Below are positions 1 to 8,988 of a DNA stretch of 64,000 bases, in pieces. The DNA lies in contig NZ_CAJXKQ010000001.1 in NCBI RefSeq assembly GCF_913055835.1, forward strand, positions 186,001-250,000, read 5' to 3'. The notes beneath the pieces are model-generated. The model was not told the origin of the DNA, did no database searches, and worked only from the letters and a program-made list of their open reading frames with translations. The DNA comes from an uncultured Marinobacter sp. (lineage in GTDB: Bacteria; Pseudomonadota; Gammaproteobacteria; Pseudomonadales; Oleiphilaceae). Position numbers and translations under genes: made by a program. Position 1 is the first letter of the stretch, and every line of letters begins with the position of its first letter.

Positions 1-659
1 TGCTGGGTGCTACCGGTTTGACCGGTGGCAAGGTGATGCAGGGTTTGCTGGGCAGGGACGAGGTGTCACAGGTGGTGGCGCTGGTGCGGCACAAGCTGCC
101 TACGCTGCATGACAAACTGGCGCAGCATGAAGTCGATTTTGATCGCTTGGAGGATCACTCCGAACTCTTCGATGTTGATGTGATTATCTGCTGCCTGGGC
201 ACCACCATCAAAAAAGCCGGCTCACAGGATCAGTTCCGCAAGGTGGATCTGGGGTACCCTCTGAAAGCGGGTGAGCTGGGCCGTTCCCATGGAGTGCGGG
301 CGTTTATCCTGATGTCTGCCATCGGCGCCTCATCCTCCTCGACCATTTTCTATAACCGGGTGAAGGGCGAGCTTGAAGATGCCCTGAGAGATCTCGACTA
401 CCCCTACCTGTCCATTTATCACCCCAGCCTGTTGCTGGGCGATCGGAAGGAACAGCGCACCGCCGAGGCCCTGGGCATAAAAGCGATGCCGCTGGTCAAC
501 CGCCTGTTGATTGGTCCCCTGGATAAGTACAGGGGGATTGAGGCGCAAACGGTGGCCAATGCCATGGTCAATGAGGCCTGCAGCCTGGCCTCAGAACCCG
601 CCGCCGAGCAAGTGGTCCAGACTCGCGAGTACGATGAGATTGTCCAGCTGGCGGGTTGA
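1..659 (+). CDS. NAD(P)-binding Rossmann protein (HTATIP2/YwnB-like), 5' end outside window
   Basis: The reading frame is open from base 3 and begins with LGATGLTGG, the dinucleotide-binding loop that normally sits within about 10 residues of the N-terminus, so only a few codons are missing. Later landmarks are VIICCLGTTIKKAGS (beta strand and glycine turn), the SAIGASSSSTIFYNRVKGE region with the YxxxK-type pair, and YHPSLLLGDR. This order fits atypical short-chain dehydrogenases of the HTATIP2/TIP30 group, about 215 residues long. Substrate is unknown; many relatives bind NADP without a demonstrated reaction. It converges on the LysE gene with a 5-base gap and no obvious terminator. Confidence 0.8.
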   Translation, partial: LGATGLTGGKVMQGLLGRDEVSQVVALVRHKLPTLHDKLAQHEVDFDRLEDHSELFDVDVIICCLGTTIKKAGSQDQFRKVDLGYPLKAGELGRSHGVRAFILMSAIGASSSSTIFYNRVKGELEDALRDLDYPYLSIYHPSLLLGDRKEQRTAEALGIKAMPLVNRLLIGPLDKYRGIEAQTVANAMVNEACSLASEPAAEQVVQTREYDEIVQLAG

Positions 660-664
660 GCCGG

Positions 665-1285
665 TTATTTGCCGTTCAGAATGCCGACAACCAGGCGGCC
701 GGCCAGGCCGATGAGAATGGCGCCGAAGATGCGCTCGAACCACACGGCTTTCTGCCGGAGCAGGGTCAGCCATTTCGGGTTGGAGAACAGCCAGGCGACG
801 ATCAGGTACCAGCTGGTATCAATGACAAGAGCGGTTGCGGCATAGCCGAACTTGGCCACCAGGCTGGTGTCGGTGCCTACCACCTGGCTGAACAGAGCCA
901 GGAAGAAGACGGCGATTTTCGGGTTGAAGAAGGCAATCAGGAAACCGTCACGGGCCGCACTTTTGGTGGTGGGCGGCTCGGGCAGTTCGTCATCCGGCTG
1001 GCGTTTTGCCATCAGTCCTTTCATACCCAGCCAGGCCAGGTACAGGGCACCGCCCCACTGCAGGATTGAAAACGCCGTTGGCGAGGCTGTGATGATGGCG
1101 GCCAGCCCGAGAATGCTCAGGAAGGCATAGATGCCGACGCCGACGCCATGGCAAAGGGCGGTAATGACGCCGTTGCGTCGACCGCCGGTGAGCGTCTGTT
1201 TGAGTACCAGGGCCAATGACGGGCCCGGTGACATGGCGCCAAGAACGCAAATGGTGACAACGGCCAGCCAGGTGGCAAGCGTCAT
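665..1285 (-). CDS. LysE/RhtB-family amino-acid exporter
   Basis: A 206-residue, strongly hydrophobic protein with about six predicted membrane segments. The N-terminal signature GAMSPGPSLALVLKQ at about residues 17-31 is the hallmark of LysE/RhtB/CadD exporters, which expel amino acids or related metabolites from the cytoplasm using the proton gradient. Length is typical for RhtB members. An aGGAATGATCCACC stretch precedes the ATG and gives a usable ribosome site. It lies downstream of the GMC/MmsA genes on the same strand but 90 bases away, so co-transcription is possible, not shown. The exported substrate cannot be told from sequence. Confidence 0.88.
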   Translation of the reverse strand: MTLATWLAVVTICVLGAMSPGPSLALVLKQTLTGGRRNGVITALCHGVGVGIYAFLSILGLAAIITASPTAFSILQWGGALYLAWLGMKGLMAKRQPDDELPEPPTTKSAARDGFLIAFFNPKIAVFFLALFSQVVGTDTSLVAKFGYAATALVIDTSWYLIVAWLFSNPKWLTLLRQKAVWFERIFGAILIGLAGRLVVGILNGK

Positions 1286-1311
1286 GGTGGATCATTCCTT
1301 TGCAGATGAAA

Positions 1312-1335
1312 CAGGCTGCCAATTCTAGCAGCCTG
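1312..1335 (-). terminator. Weak hairpin between GMC oxidoreductase and LysE genes
   Basis: CAGGCTGC and GCAGCCTG form a perfect 8-bp stem with an 8-base loop in the 90-base gap. No clear U-run follows on the minus strand, so it may be an attenuator or chance pairing rather than a real intrinsic terminator. Confidence 0.3.
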
Positions 1336-1375
1336 ATCCTCTTCAAAAACCTGGAAACTGCAACCAGTTCAATGC

Positions 1376-3046
1376 TCAATCACCGGCGAGAATCCAGCGG
1401 GCGGCCTTTTCCGCAATCATCAGGGTGGGGGAGTTGGTGTTGCCGCTGGTGATGGTGGGCATGACCCCGGCGTCCACCACACGCAGTCCGGCCACGCCGC
1501 GTACTCTCAGATGCGGGTCCACCACTGCCTGGTCATCATCGGCGCGGCCCATGCGTGTAGTGCCCACCGGGTGAAAGATCGTGGTGCCGATGTCGCCCGC
1601 CAGTTTCGCCAGCTCGTCGTCGGTCTGGTACTCTAGGCCGGGTTTGAATTCTTCCGGCTGGTACTGCATGAACGCGGGCTGTTCTGCGATCCGCCGCGTT
1701 ACCCTCAAAGAGTCAGCGGCCACTTTCCGGTCTTCCGGAGTGCTCAGGTAGTTGGGCGAAATCGCCGGCGCCTGTTTCGGGTCGCTGCTTCGAATACGCA
1801 CCGTGCCCCGGCTGGTGGGGTTCAGGTTGCAGACGCTGGCGGTGATGGCCGGGAAGTTGTGCAGGGGTTGGCCGAAGGCGTCCAGGCTCAGTGGCTGAAC
1901 GTGGTACTCGATGTTGGCGTGTTTGTACTCCTCGGAACTGCGGGTGAATAGGCAAAGCTGTGACGGCGCCATGCTCATGGGGCCGGAACGGGTGAGGAGG
2001 TACTCCAGGCCAATGCGGGCCTTACCGATCAGTGAATTGGCCATGGTGTTCAGGGTGGTAGCGCCCTTTACCTTGTACACCGAGCGAATCTGTAGGTGGT
2101 CCTGGAGGTTCTCCCCAACCCCCGGCAGGTCGGCAACCACATCAATGCCATGCTCTTTCAGGAGATCGGCCGGACCGATTCCGGAGAGTTGCAGCAGTTG
2201 CGGTGAACCAATGGCGCCTGCGGACAGGATTACTTCCCGTTTTGCCCGGGCGATGACGTCATCGCCACCGGAGCGCTCGACCCGGACACCGACACAGCGG
2301 GGCCCTGAGCCGGAGTTCTCTGTTTCCAGGCCCAGCACCTGGGTTGAGTGCCACAGGGTCAGGTTGGGGCGCTTTTCGGCGTCCCTGAGGAATGCTTTTG
2401 ATGTGTTCCAGCGCCAGCCGGAGCGCTGGTTTACTTCAAAGTAGTCCACGCCCTCGTTGTCGCCGCGGTTGAAATCCCGCGTACGGGGTATGCCAGCCTC
2501 TACGCAGGCGGTAGCGAAGTCTTCCAGCACTTTCCACTTCAGGCGCTGGTGCTCCACACGCCACTCGCCGCCGTGGCCGTGGTACTTGTGGTGCTCCGGG
2601 TCGGCATCGCCGCCATCATCAAGACGATAATGATCCTCGTGGCGCATGAAGTCGGCAAGGCAGTTGTCCCAGTTCCAGGCATCCTCTCCGGTAATGTCCG
2701 CCCACTGCTCGTAATCGCGAGCCTGGCCACGGATGTAGAGCATGCCGTTGATACTGGAGCAGCCCCCCAGGGTCTTGCCGCGGGGATAAATCAGCGATCG
2801 GCCGTTGAGGCCTGGGTCGGGTTCGGTGCGAAAGCGCCAGTCTGTTCGGGGATTGTCGATGCAGTACAGATAGCCCACCGGGATGTGAATCCAGTGGTAG
2901 TTGTCCCGACCACCGGCTTCGATCAGCAGGACCCGGTTGTCCGGATTCGCGCTCAGGCGGTTGGCCAGCAGGCAGCCGGCAGAGCCGGCGCCGACTATGA
3001 TGTAGTCAAACTCCTGATGTCCCGTCGCGTTGTTGTTGTCGGACAT
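1376..3046 (-). CDS. GMC-family FAD-dependent oxidoreductase (choline dehydrogenase/AlkJ-like)
   Basis: A 556-residue flavoprotein that probably oxidises an alcohol to an aldehyde. The FAD-binding loop GAGSAGCLLANRLS is at about residues 18-31, the GMC signature PRGKTLGGCSSINGMLYIRG near 90, AGAIGSPQLLQLSGIG (second GMC signature) near 280, and the C-terminal HPVGTTRMG carries the catalytic histidine, with the paired Asn/His region in SGNTNSPTLM. No secretion signal is seen, so it acts at the cytoplasmic side. It lies 28 bases behind mmsA on the same strand, forming a likely two-gene unit in which an alcohol is turned into an aldehyde and then an acyl-CoA; the true substrate is unknown. Choline dehydrogenase is less likely, as no bet genes are adjacent. 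Confidence 0.85.
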   Translation of the reverse strand: MSDNNNATGHQEFDYIIVGAGSAGCLLANRLSANPDNRVLLIEAGGRDNYHWIHIPVGYLYCIDNPRTDWRFRTEPDPGLNGRSLIYPRGKTLGGCSSINGMLYIRGQARDYEQWADITGEDAWNWDNCLADFMRHEDHYRLDDGGDADPEHHKYHGHGGEWRVEHQRLKWKVLEDFATACVEAGIPRTRDFNRGDNEGVDYFEVNQRSGWRWNTSKAFLRDAEKRPNLTLWHSTQVLGLETENSGSGPRCVGVRVERSGGDDVIARAKREVILSAGAIGSPQLLQLSGIGPADLLKEHGIDVVADLPGVGENLQDHLQIRSVYKVKGATTLNTMANSLIGKARIGLEYLLTRSGPMSMAPSQLCLFTRSSEEYKHANIEYHVQPLSLDAFGQPLHNFPAITASVCNLNPTSRGTVRIRSSDPKQAPAISPNYLSTPEDRKVAADSLRVTRRIAEQPAFMQYQPEEFKPGLEYQTDDELAKLAGDIGTTIFHPVGTTRMGRADDDQAVVDPHLRVRGVAGLRVVDAGVMPTITSGNTNSPTLMIAEKAARWILAGD

Positions 3047-3074
3047 GGCGTTTTCTCCGCAGCTGGTTCTCTTG

Positions 3075-4586
3075 TTACTTGGCGGTTGGCATTACAAATT
3101 CCGCACCGGCATCGATGGAATCGGACCAGCGCTGCATGATGGATTTCTGGCGCGTGTAGAACTTCACGCCCTCTTCGCCGTAGGCGTGGGTATCGCCGAA
3201 CATGGAGCGTTTCCAGCCGCCGAAGCCGTGCCATGCCATGGGTACAGGAATGGGTACGTTAATCCCGACCATGCCGACCTGGATTCGGCGGCCAAATTCC
3301 CGGGCCACGCTGCCGCTCTCGGTGAAGCAGCTTACGCCGTTGCCGAATTCGTGGTCGTTGATCAGGCGAATGGCGGTGGCAATATCCGGCACCCGGACAC
3401 AGGCCAGAACCGGGCCAAAGATTTCTTCCTTGTAAATCGTCATGTCAGGCGTGACGTGATCAAACAGTGAACCGCCCATCCAGAAGCCATCGGCACAGCC
3501 CTCGCCAGTGTTCGACGCATCGAACTCACGGCCATCGACGACCAGCTCGGCACCTTCGGCCACACCCTTGTCAATGTAGCCGGTAATGCGCTGGTGTGCG
3601 GCGGCAGTCACAATCGGGCCCATCTCGGCATCGAGCTGTTCGCCGTTTTTCACTTTCAGGGCGCGGGCTCTTTCGGCAAGCCGGGGCATAATCTTGTCCG
3701 CAACATCGCCAACCAGCACGGCCACGCTGATGGCCATGCAGCGCTCGCCGGCACTGCCGTACGCGGCACCGATCAGGGCATCGACCGCTTTGTCCAGATC
3801 GGCATCCGGCATGACGACCATATGGTTCTTGGCGCCGCCAAGGGCCTGAATGCGCTTGCCGTGTTTTGCGCCTTTCTCGTAGAGCAGGTTGGCAATGGGG
3901 GTAGAGCCGACAAAACTCAGCGCCTGAACATCGGGATGTTCAATAAGGGCGTTCACCGCCTCTTTGTCACCCTGGACCACATTGAACACCCCATCGGGCA
4001 GGCCAGCCTGTTTCAGCAGGTCGGCAATCATCAGGGACGCGCTTGGGTCCAGCGGACTGGGCTTTAAAACGAAGGTATTGCCCGCGGCGATGGCCACCGG
4101 AAACATCCACATGGGCACCATCGCCGGGAAGTTGAAGGGGGTGACGCCGGCGACCACGCCCAGAGGCTGGCGGGTGGTCCAGTTGTCGATGCCGGTGCTG
4201 ACCTGTTCTGTGTAATCGCCTTTCAGAAGCTGGGGAATACCACAGGCAAACTCGACAATGTCGATGCCCCGGGCCACTTCGCCCTGGGCGTCTGTGAAAA
4301 CCTTGCCGTGTTCGGCGGTGATGGCGCGGGCAAGATCATCCTTGTGCGTGTTCAGCAGTTCCAGAAACTTGAACATGACCCGTGCCCGGCGGATGGGCGG
4401 TGTGTCGGCCCAGGCCGGGAATGCCGCATCGGCGGCAGCAACAGCGGCATTCACATCGTCACCGTTGGCCAGGGCCACCCGTCCGGTTACCTGGCCGGTA
4501 GCCGGGTTGAATACCTCCTGGGAGTGGCTGGATGTGCCGGGAGATATTTGGCCATTAATATAATGCTGGATGGTTGCTTCGGTCAT
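3075..4586 (-). CDS. mmsA: CoA-acylating methylmalonate-semialdehyde dehydrogenase
   Basis: A 503-residue aldehyde dehydrogenase. The family oxidises methylmalonate or malonate semialdehyde to propionyl- or acetyl-CoA with NAD and CoA, in valine, beta-alanine and inositol breakdown. Landmarks: [17 protein letters not shown] (residues 147-163), cofactor loop SFVGSTPIA (224-232), [19 protein letters not shown] (250-268) and catalytic Cys283 in GSAGERCMA. The MmsA-type N-terminus (HYINGQ, FNPATGQ) is present. It is the first gene of a unit with the GMC oxidoreductase and is divergent from a LysR gene 187 bases away, which may control it. No 3-hydroxyisobutyrate dehydrogenase or other valine-pathway gene is adjacent, so the pathway could be another aldehyde route. 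Confidence 0.93.
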   Translation of the reverse strand: MTEATIQHYINGQISPGTSSHSQEVFNPATGQVTGRVALANGDDVNAAVAAADAAFPAWADTPPIRRARVMFKFLELLNTHKDDLARAITAEHGKVFTDAQGEVARGIDIVEFACGIPQLLKGDYTEQVSTGIDNWTTRQPLGVVAGVTPFNFPAMVPMWMFPVAIAAGNTFVLKPSPLDPSASLMIADLLKQAGLPDGVFNVVQGDKEAVNALIEHPDVQALSFVGSTPIANLLYEKGAKHGKRIQALGGAKNHMVVMPDADLDKAVDALIGAAYGSAGERCMAISVAVLVGDVADKIMPRLAERARALKVKNGEQLDAEMGPIVTAAAHQRITGYIDKGVAEGAELVVDGREFDASNTGEGCADGFWMGGSLFDHVTPDMTIYKEEIFGPVLACVRVPDIATAIRLINDHEFGNGVSCFTESGSVAREFGRRIQVGMVGINVPIPVPMAWHGFGGWKRSMFGDTHAYGEEGVKFYTRQKSIMQRWSDSIDAGAEFVMPTAK

Positions 4587-4726
4587 GGATGCCTCTGTCT
4601 GTTCGTGCTCAGCCTCTAAAAGGGGACAGAATGTATGATTCTGCGGGCTAAAAATGAGCGTTGATTAATATCTGACCATGTAGGTTAGGGGTGGCTATTG
4701 GGTAAAGCAATTGAGATTTTTAAAAG

Positions 4727-4753
4727 CATGATATAAGTTAATTTTATATCATG
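4727..4753. promoter_or_regulatory. AT-rich 10-7-10 inverted repeat, probable LysR operator
   Basis: CATGATATAA and TTATATCATG are perfect inverted arms separated by GTTAATT. The dyad lies 20 bases upstream of the LysR start codon and about 140 bases from the mmsA start, in the only divergent gap here. ATA-N-rich dyads with T-N11-A geometry are typical LysR-type sites, so autoregulation and control of mmsA are reasonable inferences. Confidence 0.55.
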
Positions 4754-4773
4754 TCCCGGAAGCGAGGTCCTCT

Positions 4774-5682
4774 ATGCATCCCCTTCAGAGCCTTCGGGCA
4801 TTCGTTACCGTGGCGCGGGAGGGTAGTGTTTCCCGTGCTGCAATTCGCCTTCACCTGACCCAGCCCGCCGTTAGCCTGAAGCTGAAGCAACTGCAGGATG
4901 AGTTGGGACTGAAACTGTTCTTGCGCAAACCCCAGGGGCTGGTCCTGACACCGGATGGCCAGGCTCTGCTACAGCCGGCAGAGAAGGCGCTGGCAGCGGT
5001 GGCCGCCTTTGAGCAGAGTGCCCGAGCAATGCACAGCACGCTGCGAGGGCGATTGCGCATCGGTACCATTGTGGATCCGGAATTCATCCGTCTCGGCGCG
5101 TTTCTGCACCGGTTGGTCGAACGGGCGCCTCAGTTGGAAACCGAACTAAGGCAGGGCATGAGCGGCAGCGTATTACAGCAGGTCCGGGATGGCCGGCTCG
5201 ACGTCGGCTTTTTCCTGGCGCCGCCGGGTGTTGGGCCGGGGTCACTGGCACCCGATGTGACTCATCGTGAGCTGACCCGGTTCAACTATTATGTGGTTGC
5301 CCCCGCGGGCTGGGGGCCGAGAATTCGGTCTGTGCAATGGTCTGATCTGGCCACCATGCCCTGGATTGTGACGCCCGAGGACTCCGTTCATCACCGGCTG
5401 CTCAAAGGCACTCTGGAACCCCTTGGGTTAATGCCCCGTGGCGTGGCAGAGGTTGATCAGGAGGCCTGCATGCTGGATCTGGTTCGGGCCGGTGTGGGCT
5501 TGAGTCTCGCGCGGGATGCACTTGCCATGGCTGAGCGCCAGGAAACCGGCCTGGAAATTGTCGACGGAGTGCAACTGCCCTGTGCTCTCAGCTTTATCTG
5601 GCACCGCGGCCGCCAGGAAGAGCCTCTGATCGCAGAAGCTCTGGAGGCCTTGGCGGGCGTCTGGGCTATTAGCCCAGCGTAG
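4774..5682 (+). CDS. LysR-family transcriptional regulator
   Basis: A 302-residue regulator with an N-terminal winged helix-turn-helix: LRAFVTVAREGSVSRAAIRLHLTQPAVSLKLKQL spans the recognition region, split here for reference as residues 6-39. It is followed by the linker helix and a periplasmic-binding-like effector domain (RLRIGTIVDPEFIRLG onward). It is divergent from mmsA-GMC and has a dyad just upstream of its ATG, so it probably regulates that pair and itself. The effector may be a pathway intermediate. The stop codon region overlaps the convergent ZIP gene by 14 bases. A GAAGCGAGGTCC purine patch precedes the start. Confidence 0.9.
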   Translation: MHPLQSLRAFVTVAREGSVSRAAIRLHLTQPAVSLKLKQLQDELGLKLFLRKPQGLVLTPDGQALLQPAEKALAAVAAFEQSARAMHSTLRGRLRIGTIVDPEFIRLGAFLHRLVERAPQLETELRQGMSGSVLQQVRDGRLDVGFFLAPPGVGPGSLAPDVTHRELTRFNYYVVAPAGWGPRIRSVQWSDLATMPWIVTPEDSVHHRLLKGTLEPLGLMPRGVAEVDQEACMLDLVRAGVGLSLARDALAMAERQETGLEIVDGVQLPCALSFIWHRGRQEEPLIAEALEALAGVWAISPA

Positions 5683-6454
5683 CATCCAGGAACATCATCA
5701 CGGCGAACCCTCCCATCAGGCAGAAGGTGGACATGATCTTCCATTGCCGGTGGTGAGTTTCCGGGATGATTTCGTTACTGATGATGAACAGCATGGCGCC
5801 TGCTGCAAAGCCCAGAGTCCAGGGCATCAGGGGTTCGGCCAGCCATACCAGGGTGGCACCGAAGAGGCCGCCCAAGGGTTCGGCGAGGCCGGTCATGAGG
5901 GCGATGGCAAATGCCTTGGTGCGGGAATAATCGATGGCAAGCAGGGAAAATGCCACGGCCAGTCCTTCCGGGATGTTCTGAAGCCCGATGCCGGTGGCCA
6001 GCACGTAGCCATTGTTCACATCACCGCCGGCAAAACCGACGCCAACGGCCATGCCTTCCGGGAAATTGTGGAGTGTGATGGCAACGATGAAGAGCCAGAT
6101 ACCACGGATATAAGAGGCGTCCGATCCCTCACGGCCCAGTTCGAAGTGCTGGTGGGGAAGTTTCTGGTGCACAAAGTATAGTGCCGCGGCACCTGAAAGC
6201 AGACCGAAGATGACGATCAGCGCGGCAGTCCAGGTTTTGCCGGTCATCTGTTCGCCGTACTCGAGGCCAGGCAACAAGAGAGAGAAAAATGAAGCCGCCA
6301 GCATCACACCAGCAGCCGAAGCCAGCATTCCGTCCTGCAACTTGTGGGTGAGGGTACGAACAAGGAACACACCCAGGGCGCCCACACCACTGGCAAGGCC
6401 CGCTAGCAGGCTGGCAATGGTTCCCAGCCAGACAATACTGATGTCAGAGGTCAT
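5669..6454 (-). CDS. ZIP-family divalent metal transporter (ZupT/GufA-like)
   Basis: A 261-residue membrane protein with about eight hydrophobic segments. The two metal-binding signatures of ZIP carriers are intact: HNFPEGMAVG beginning at His129 and QNIPEGLAVA roughly 35 residues later. A His/acid-rich loop (HQKLPHQHFELGREG, about 96-110) sits between membrane segments as in other ZIP proteins. The family imports Zn, Fe, Mn or other divalent ions into the cytoplasm. It is transcribed alone, convergent with the LysR gene and upstream of the ene-reductase by a 105-base gap. No Zur or Fur box was recognised. Ion preference cannot be predicted. Confidence 0.9.
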   Translation of the reverse strand: MTSDISIVWLGTIASLLAGLASGVGALGVFLVRTLTHKLQDGMLASAAGVMLAASFFSLLLPGLEYGEQMTGKTWTAALIVIFGLLSGAAALYFVHQKLPHQHFELGREGSDASYIRGIWLFIVAITLHNFPEGMAVGVGFAGGDVNNGYVLATGIGLQNIPEGLAVAFSLLAIDYSRTKAFAIALMTGLAEPLGGLFGATLVWLAEPLMPWTLGFAAGAMLFIISNEIIPETHHRQWKIMSTFCLMGGFAVMMFLDATLG

Positions 6455-6559
6455 TCAGTCTCCCGTTGCTTTGTGATGTCAGCATAGCAGCTTGAAAGGG
6501 GTACGCAGGAGGAACCATCCTGGGTTCCTCCGGCTGCTTTTCCAGGGAGGGGAAGGGGG

Positions 6560-7660
6560 TCAGGCGGCGTTCTGCTTGCGCCAGGCCAGCTCGTTGGAGA
6601 TCGTTGCCTTCGGCTGCAGCATCGCAAAATCAATGTCTGCGATCTCTTTGCCGTCCTTGAGGCGCTGCACAAAGTCGGGGTTTGCGAGCGCCTTTTTGCC
6701 GACTGCATGCAGGGTGTGCGGGAACTGGTTGGCTACGTCCTGGCAGTTGGTTTCGTCAATGCTGCCATTGAGGATCAGGTTGATGCCTTCGACGCTGGCC
6801 GCCACGCTTGCCAGGCTTTGGTCTCCCTCCACAAAGTGCTTCCGGTTCACGTCACCGTCGGTGGTGTGAACGAAGTCGGCACCGGCATCGCGTACCGCCT
6901 CCACGATTTGGCGGAACCCTGCTGCGCCCTCGGGCAACTGGTAGTCGGGGTCGGTTACGGTGCCCTGAGACAGTCGAATGCCGACGGTAAAGTTCGGGCC
7001 AACAGCGTCCCGTACCGCGCGGACGACCTCCACCACCAGGCGCAGTCGGTTTTCCAGAGGTCCACCGTATTCGTCTTCCCGACGGTTAAAATAGGTGCTC
7101 AGAAACTGGTTCAGCAGGTAGCCGTTGGCACCGTGAATCTCAATGCCGTCGAAACCGGCGGCCTTGGCGTTGGCGGCGGATTTTGCGAAACCATCAACAG
7201 CCGCCTGAATGTCGGCCTTGGTCATGGCCGCAGGGGTTTGCCACTCGGTCTGGTCACCGTAAAACCCAAGCGGGGCGCCTTTGGGTGTGACTTCACTGGG
7301 GCCCTGGGGCTGTTCGGTGAAACGGTTGGCCTGGAACTGCGCGCCTGCATGCATCAACTGCACGACGATTTTGCTGCCGGCAGCGTGCACCCGATCGACA
7401 ATGGCTTTCCAGCCATCAATCTGTTCCTGGTTTATGATGCCGGGTTGGTTGGCATAGCCCTGACTTGCCTTATCGTCGGTGTAGGTGCCTTCAGTGATCA
7501 CCAGTCCGAAGCCGCCTTTTGCATAGCCTTCGTAGTGGTCGGTCATCAGGGCATTCGGAGTGCCGTCTGGCTCGGCGCTGGTCCGTGTCATCGGTGCCAG
7601 GGCGAATCGATTAGGTACCTCAATGGTGTTGAACTTTATGGATTGCATCACGTCGCTCAT
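6560..7660 (-). CDS. Old yellow enzyme family ene-reductase (FMN, NAD(P)H)
   Basis: A 366-residue TIM-barrel flavoprotein. APMTRTSAEPDG (FMN region), HAGAQ, the catalytic His/Asn pair in EIHGANGYLLNQFLS and the following RREDEYGGPLENRLR match NemA/XenB-type enzymes, which reduce activated C=C bonds, nitro groups or quinones in the cytoplasm. I chose the ATG at 7660 rather than the GTG at 7672 because TGAGGG lies six bases upstream of it. A TTGACA hexamer at 7752-7747 on the minus strand is a possible -35 element. No repressor gene of the NemR type is adjacent. Physiological substrate unknown. Confidence 0.9.
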   Translation of the reverse strand: MSDVMQSIKFNTIEVPNRFALAPMTRTSAEPDGTPNALMTDHYEGYAKGGFGLVITEGTYTDDKASQGYANQPGIINQEQIDGWKAIVDRVHAAGSKIVVQLMHAGAQFQANRFTEQPQGPSEVTPKGAPLGFYGDQTEWQTPAAMTKADIQAAVDGFAKSAANAKAAGFDGIEIHGANGYLLNQFLSTYFNRREDEYGGPLENRLRLVVEVVRAVRDAVGPNFTVGIRLSQGTVTDPDYQLPEGAAGFRQIVEAVRDAGADFVHTTDGDVNRKHFVEGDQSLASVAASVEGINLILNGSIDETNCQDVANQFPHTLHAVGKKALANPDFVQRLKDGKEIADIDFAMLQPKATISNELAWRKQNAA

Positions 7661-7731
7661 AGATACCCTCACATATCAGTGAATTGATGGGCACCTACTA
7701 TCGGGCCGTGTCGCGGACTCTTAAAGCGAAG

Positions 7732-7756
7732 AATATCGACACAGCCTGTCAATATT
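7732..7756. promoter_or_regulatory. Inverted repeat upstream of the ene-reductase
   Basis: AATATCGACA and TGTCAATATT are near-perfect arms (one G-T pair) around CAGCC. The dyad overlaps a TTGACA hexamer on the minus strand, 72 bases or more before the ene-reductase start. It may be an operator for that gene, or a weak terminator for the SelW-like gene ending at 7766. Confidence 0.35.
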
Positions 7757-7765
7757 TTTGAATGA

Positions 7766-8056
7766 TTATTCTGAGGGAGAGGATTTTTTGTCCGAATGCC
7801 CAAGCGAGCGGTCCGGCGCGATTTGATCCCGAACCAGCTGTTTGAGTGTGGTAATTTCCGGGAAGCCACCGTCCTCCTTGCGAGACCAGATGCGCTTATC
7901 ATTGACCCATATCTCGAAAACCCCGCCAGTGCCAGGATGCAGGCTGAGCTCACTGATTTCGCTTTCGAAGGTTGTCAGCAGCTCCTGTGCCATCCAGGCC
8001 GAGCGCAAAAGCCAGCGGCAACCGGTGCAGTAATGGATATCGATTTTGTTGGTCAT
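7766..8056 (-). CDS. SelT/SelW/SelH-family (Rdx) thioredoxin-fold protein, Cys form
   Basis: A 96-residue protein whose N-terminus reads IDIHYCTGCRW, so the redox motif CxxC is Cys10-Cys13 with cysteine in place of the selenocysteine of eukaryotic SelW. PGTGGVFEIWVND and the KEDGGFPE segment are also typical of the Rdx family, whose members are thought to act in thiol redox regulation; the bacterial function is not established. Its ATG overlaps the hydrolase stop as ATGA, which fixes the start and suggests translational coupling. A hydrophilic tail rich in Ser and Lys ends the protein. Confidence 0.88.
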   Translation of the reverse strand: MTNKIDIHYCTGCRWLLRSAWMAQELLTTFESEISELSLHPGTGGVFEIWVNDKRIWSRKEDGGFPEITTLKQLVRDQIAPDRSLGHSDKKSSPSE

Positions 8057-8988
8057 GATGGTGCGTGTAACTCCTTTCTCTTCTCGCTGCACAGTTGCAG
8101 CTTGAGACGTTGAAAAAGCTGATCCTGAAATTCCCGGGATAGGGGGTAGAGATGCCCGAGCCCGGGCATTGTGGTCAGCTCCGCAGCAGGTAGGTTTTTG
8201 GTGAGATGGAGAGCATAGTCCATGGGTACGAACGGATCCTCTTCGCCCTGGTAGATGAGTACCGGAGTCCGGACATCACGAAGGCTGAATCCCCAGTTTT
8301 CAAGCTCTGTCAGCAAATCGGTGGCAATGGCTCGTCCACCACTGTTAAGACACATGAGCTGATCCCTCCGGAATTCGCCCTCGTTCATTAACGCCTGCAA
8401 GAGCTGGCGGTCGTGCCTGCTGGCCATTTCCTCGGCGCCCTTGAGATACAGCCCCGGGTGGCGTCTGGACAGCCAGACCATCAAGGTGACAGCCAGTCGG
8501 GTCAGCCGGGGGCTGAGTCGGACCAGCTGCGGGCCTGGCCATCGTGTGGCCTGAAGCAGCCCGCCGGAGCCCGGATATTCAGCAAAATGTGTGAGACCGG
8601 AAAGGCAGACACCGAGATCAACCCTACCCGCCAGTCTGTAACAGCAAGCCAGGGTTCGCGAACCGCCGCTGGACCAGCCGATATGGCAGAAGTGGGCAAG
8701 CTCCAGTGAATCGGCAAGCTGTTCGATATCGTCCGGGTAATCGAGCAGTCTACGCCCGGGTTGGAAATCGGAGTTGCCAATACCGGGCCGGTCCGGGCTC
8801 AGGATGCGAAACCCGTGCTCCCGGGCTTTTTCGTGAAAGAAGCGGCCTTCGAGACGGCTGCCCGGCATACCGTGAGCAAAGACAATCGGGTAGCCCAGAG
8901 GGTCGCCAACGTCTGTGTACGCCAACGTCCTGCCATCTTCAAGGGTCAGAACCCGATCCCACTGGCCAGTGGCGTCAGTCCGTGTCAT
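8053..8988 (-). CDS. Alpha/beta hydrolase
   Basis: A 311-residue alpha/beta-hydrolase fold protein. It has the oxyanion region FAHGMPGSRLEG (residues 38-49), PDRPGIGNSD, the nucleophile elbow G-W-Ser106-S-G within HIGWSSGGS, a probable acid in YQGEEDPFVP and the catalytic His in GLGHLYP. Substrate is unknown. I selected the ATG at 8988 because the longer form would extend deep into the preceding lipoprotein gene; even so the two overlap by 14 bases. At its 3' end it overlaps the SelW-like gene by 4 bases. The three genes thus look like one coupled unit. Confidence 0.88.
   Translation of the reverse strand: MTRTDATGQWDRVLTLEDGRTLAYTDVGDPLGYPIVFAHGMPGSRLEGRFFHEKAREHGFRILSPDRPGIGNSDFQPGRRLLDYPDDIEQLADSLELAHFCHIGWSSGGSRTLACCYRLAGRVDLGVCLSGLTHFAEYPGSGGLLQATRWPGPQLVRLSPRLTRLAVTLMVWLSRRHPGLYLKGAEEMASRHDRQLLQALMNEGEFRRDQLMCLNSGGRAIATDLLTELENWGFSLRDVRTPVLIYQGEEDPFVPMDYALHLTKNLPAAELTTMPGLGHLYPLSREFQDQLFQRLKLQLCSEKRKELHAPS

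Noticed and set aside
2549..3139. A 196-codon plus-strand frame inside the GMC gene
   Set aside because: Fully overlapped by a clear GMC enzyme; hydrophobic composition arises from the complementary strand.
4625..4645. CAGAAT-GTATG-ATTCTG hairpin upstream of mmsA
   Set aside because: Only a 6-bp stem with no conserved context; the 10-7-10 dyad nearby is far stronger.
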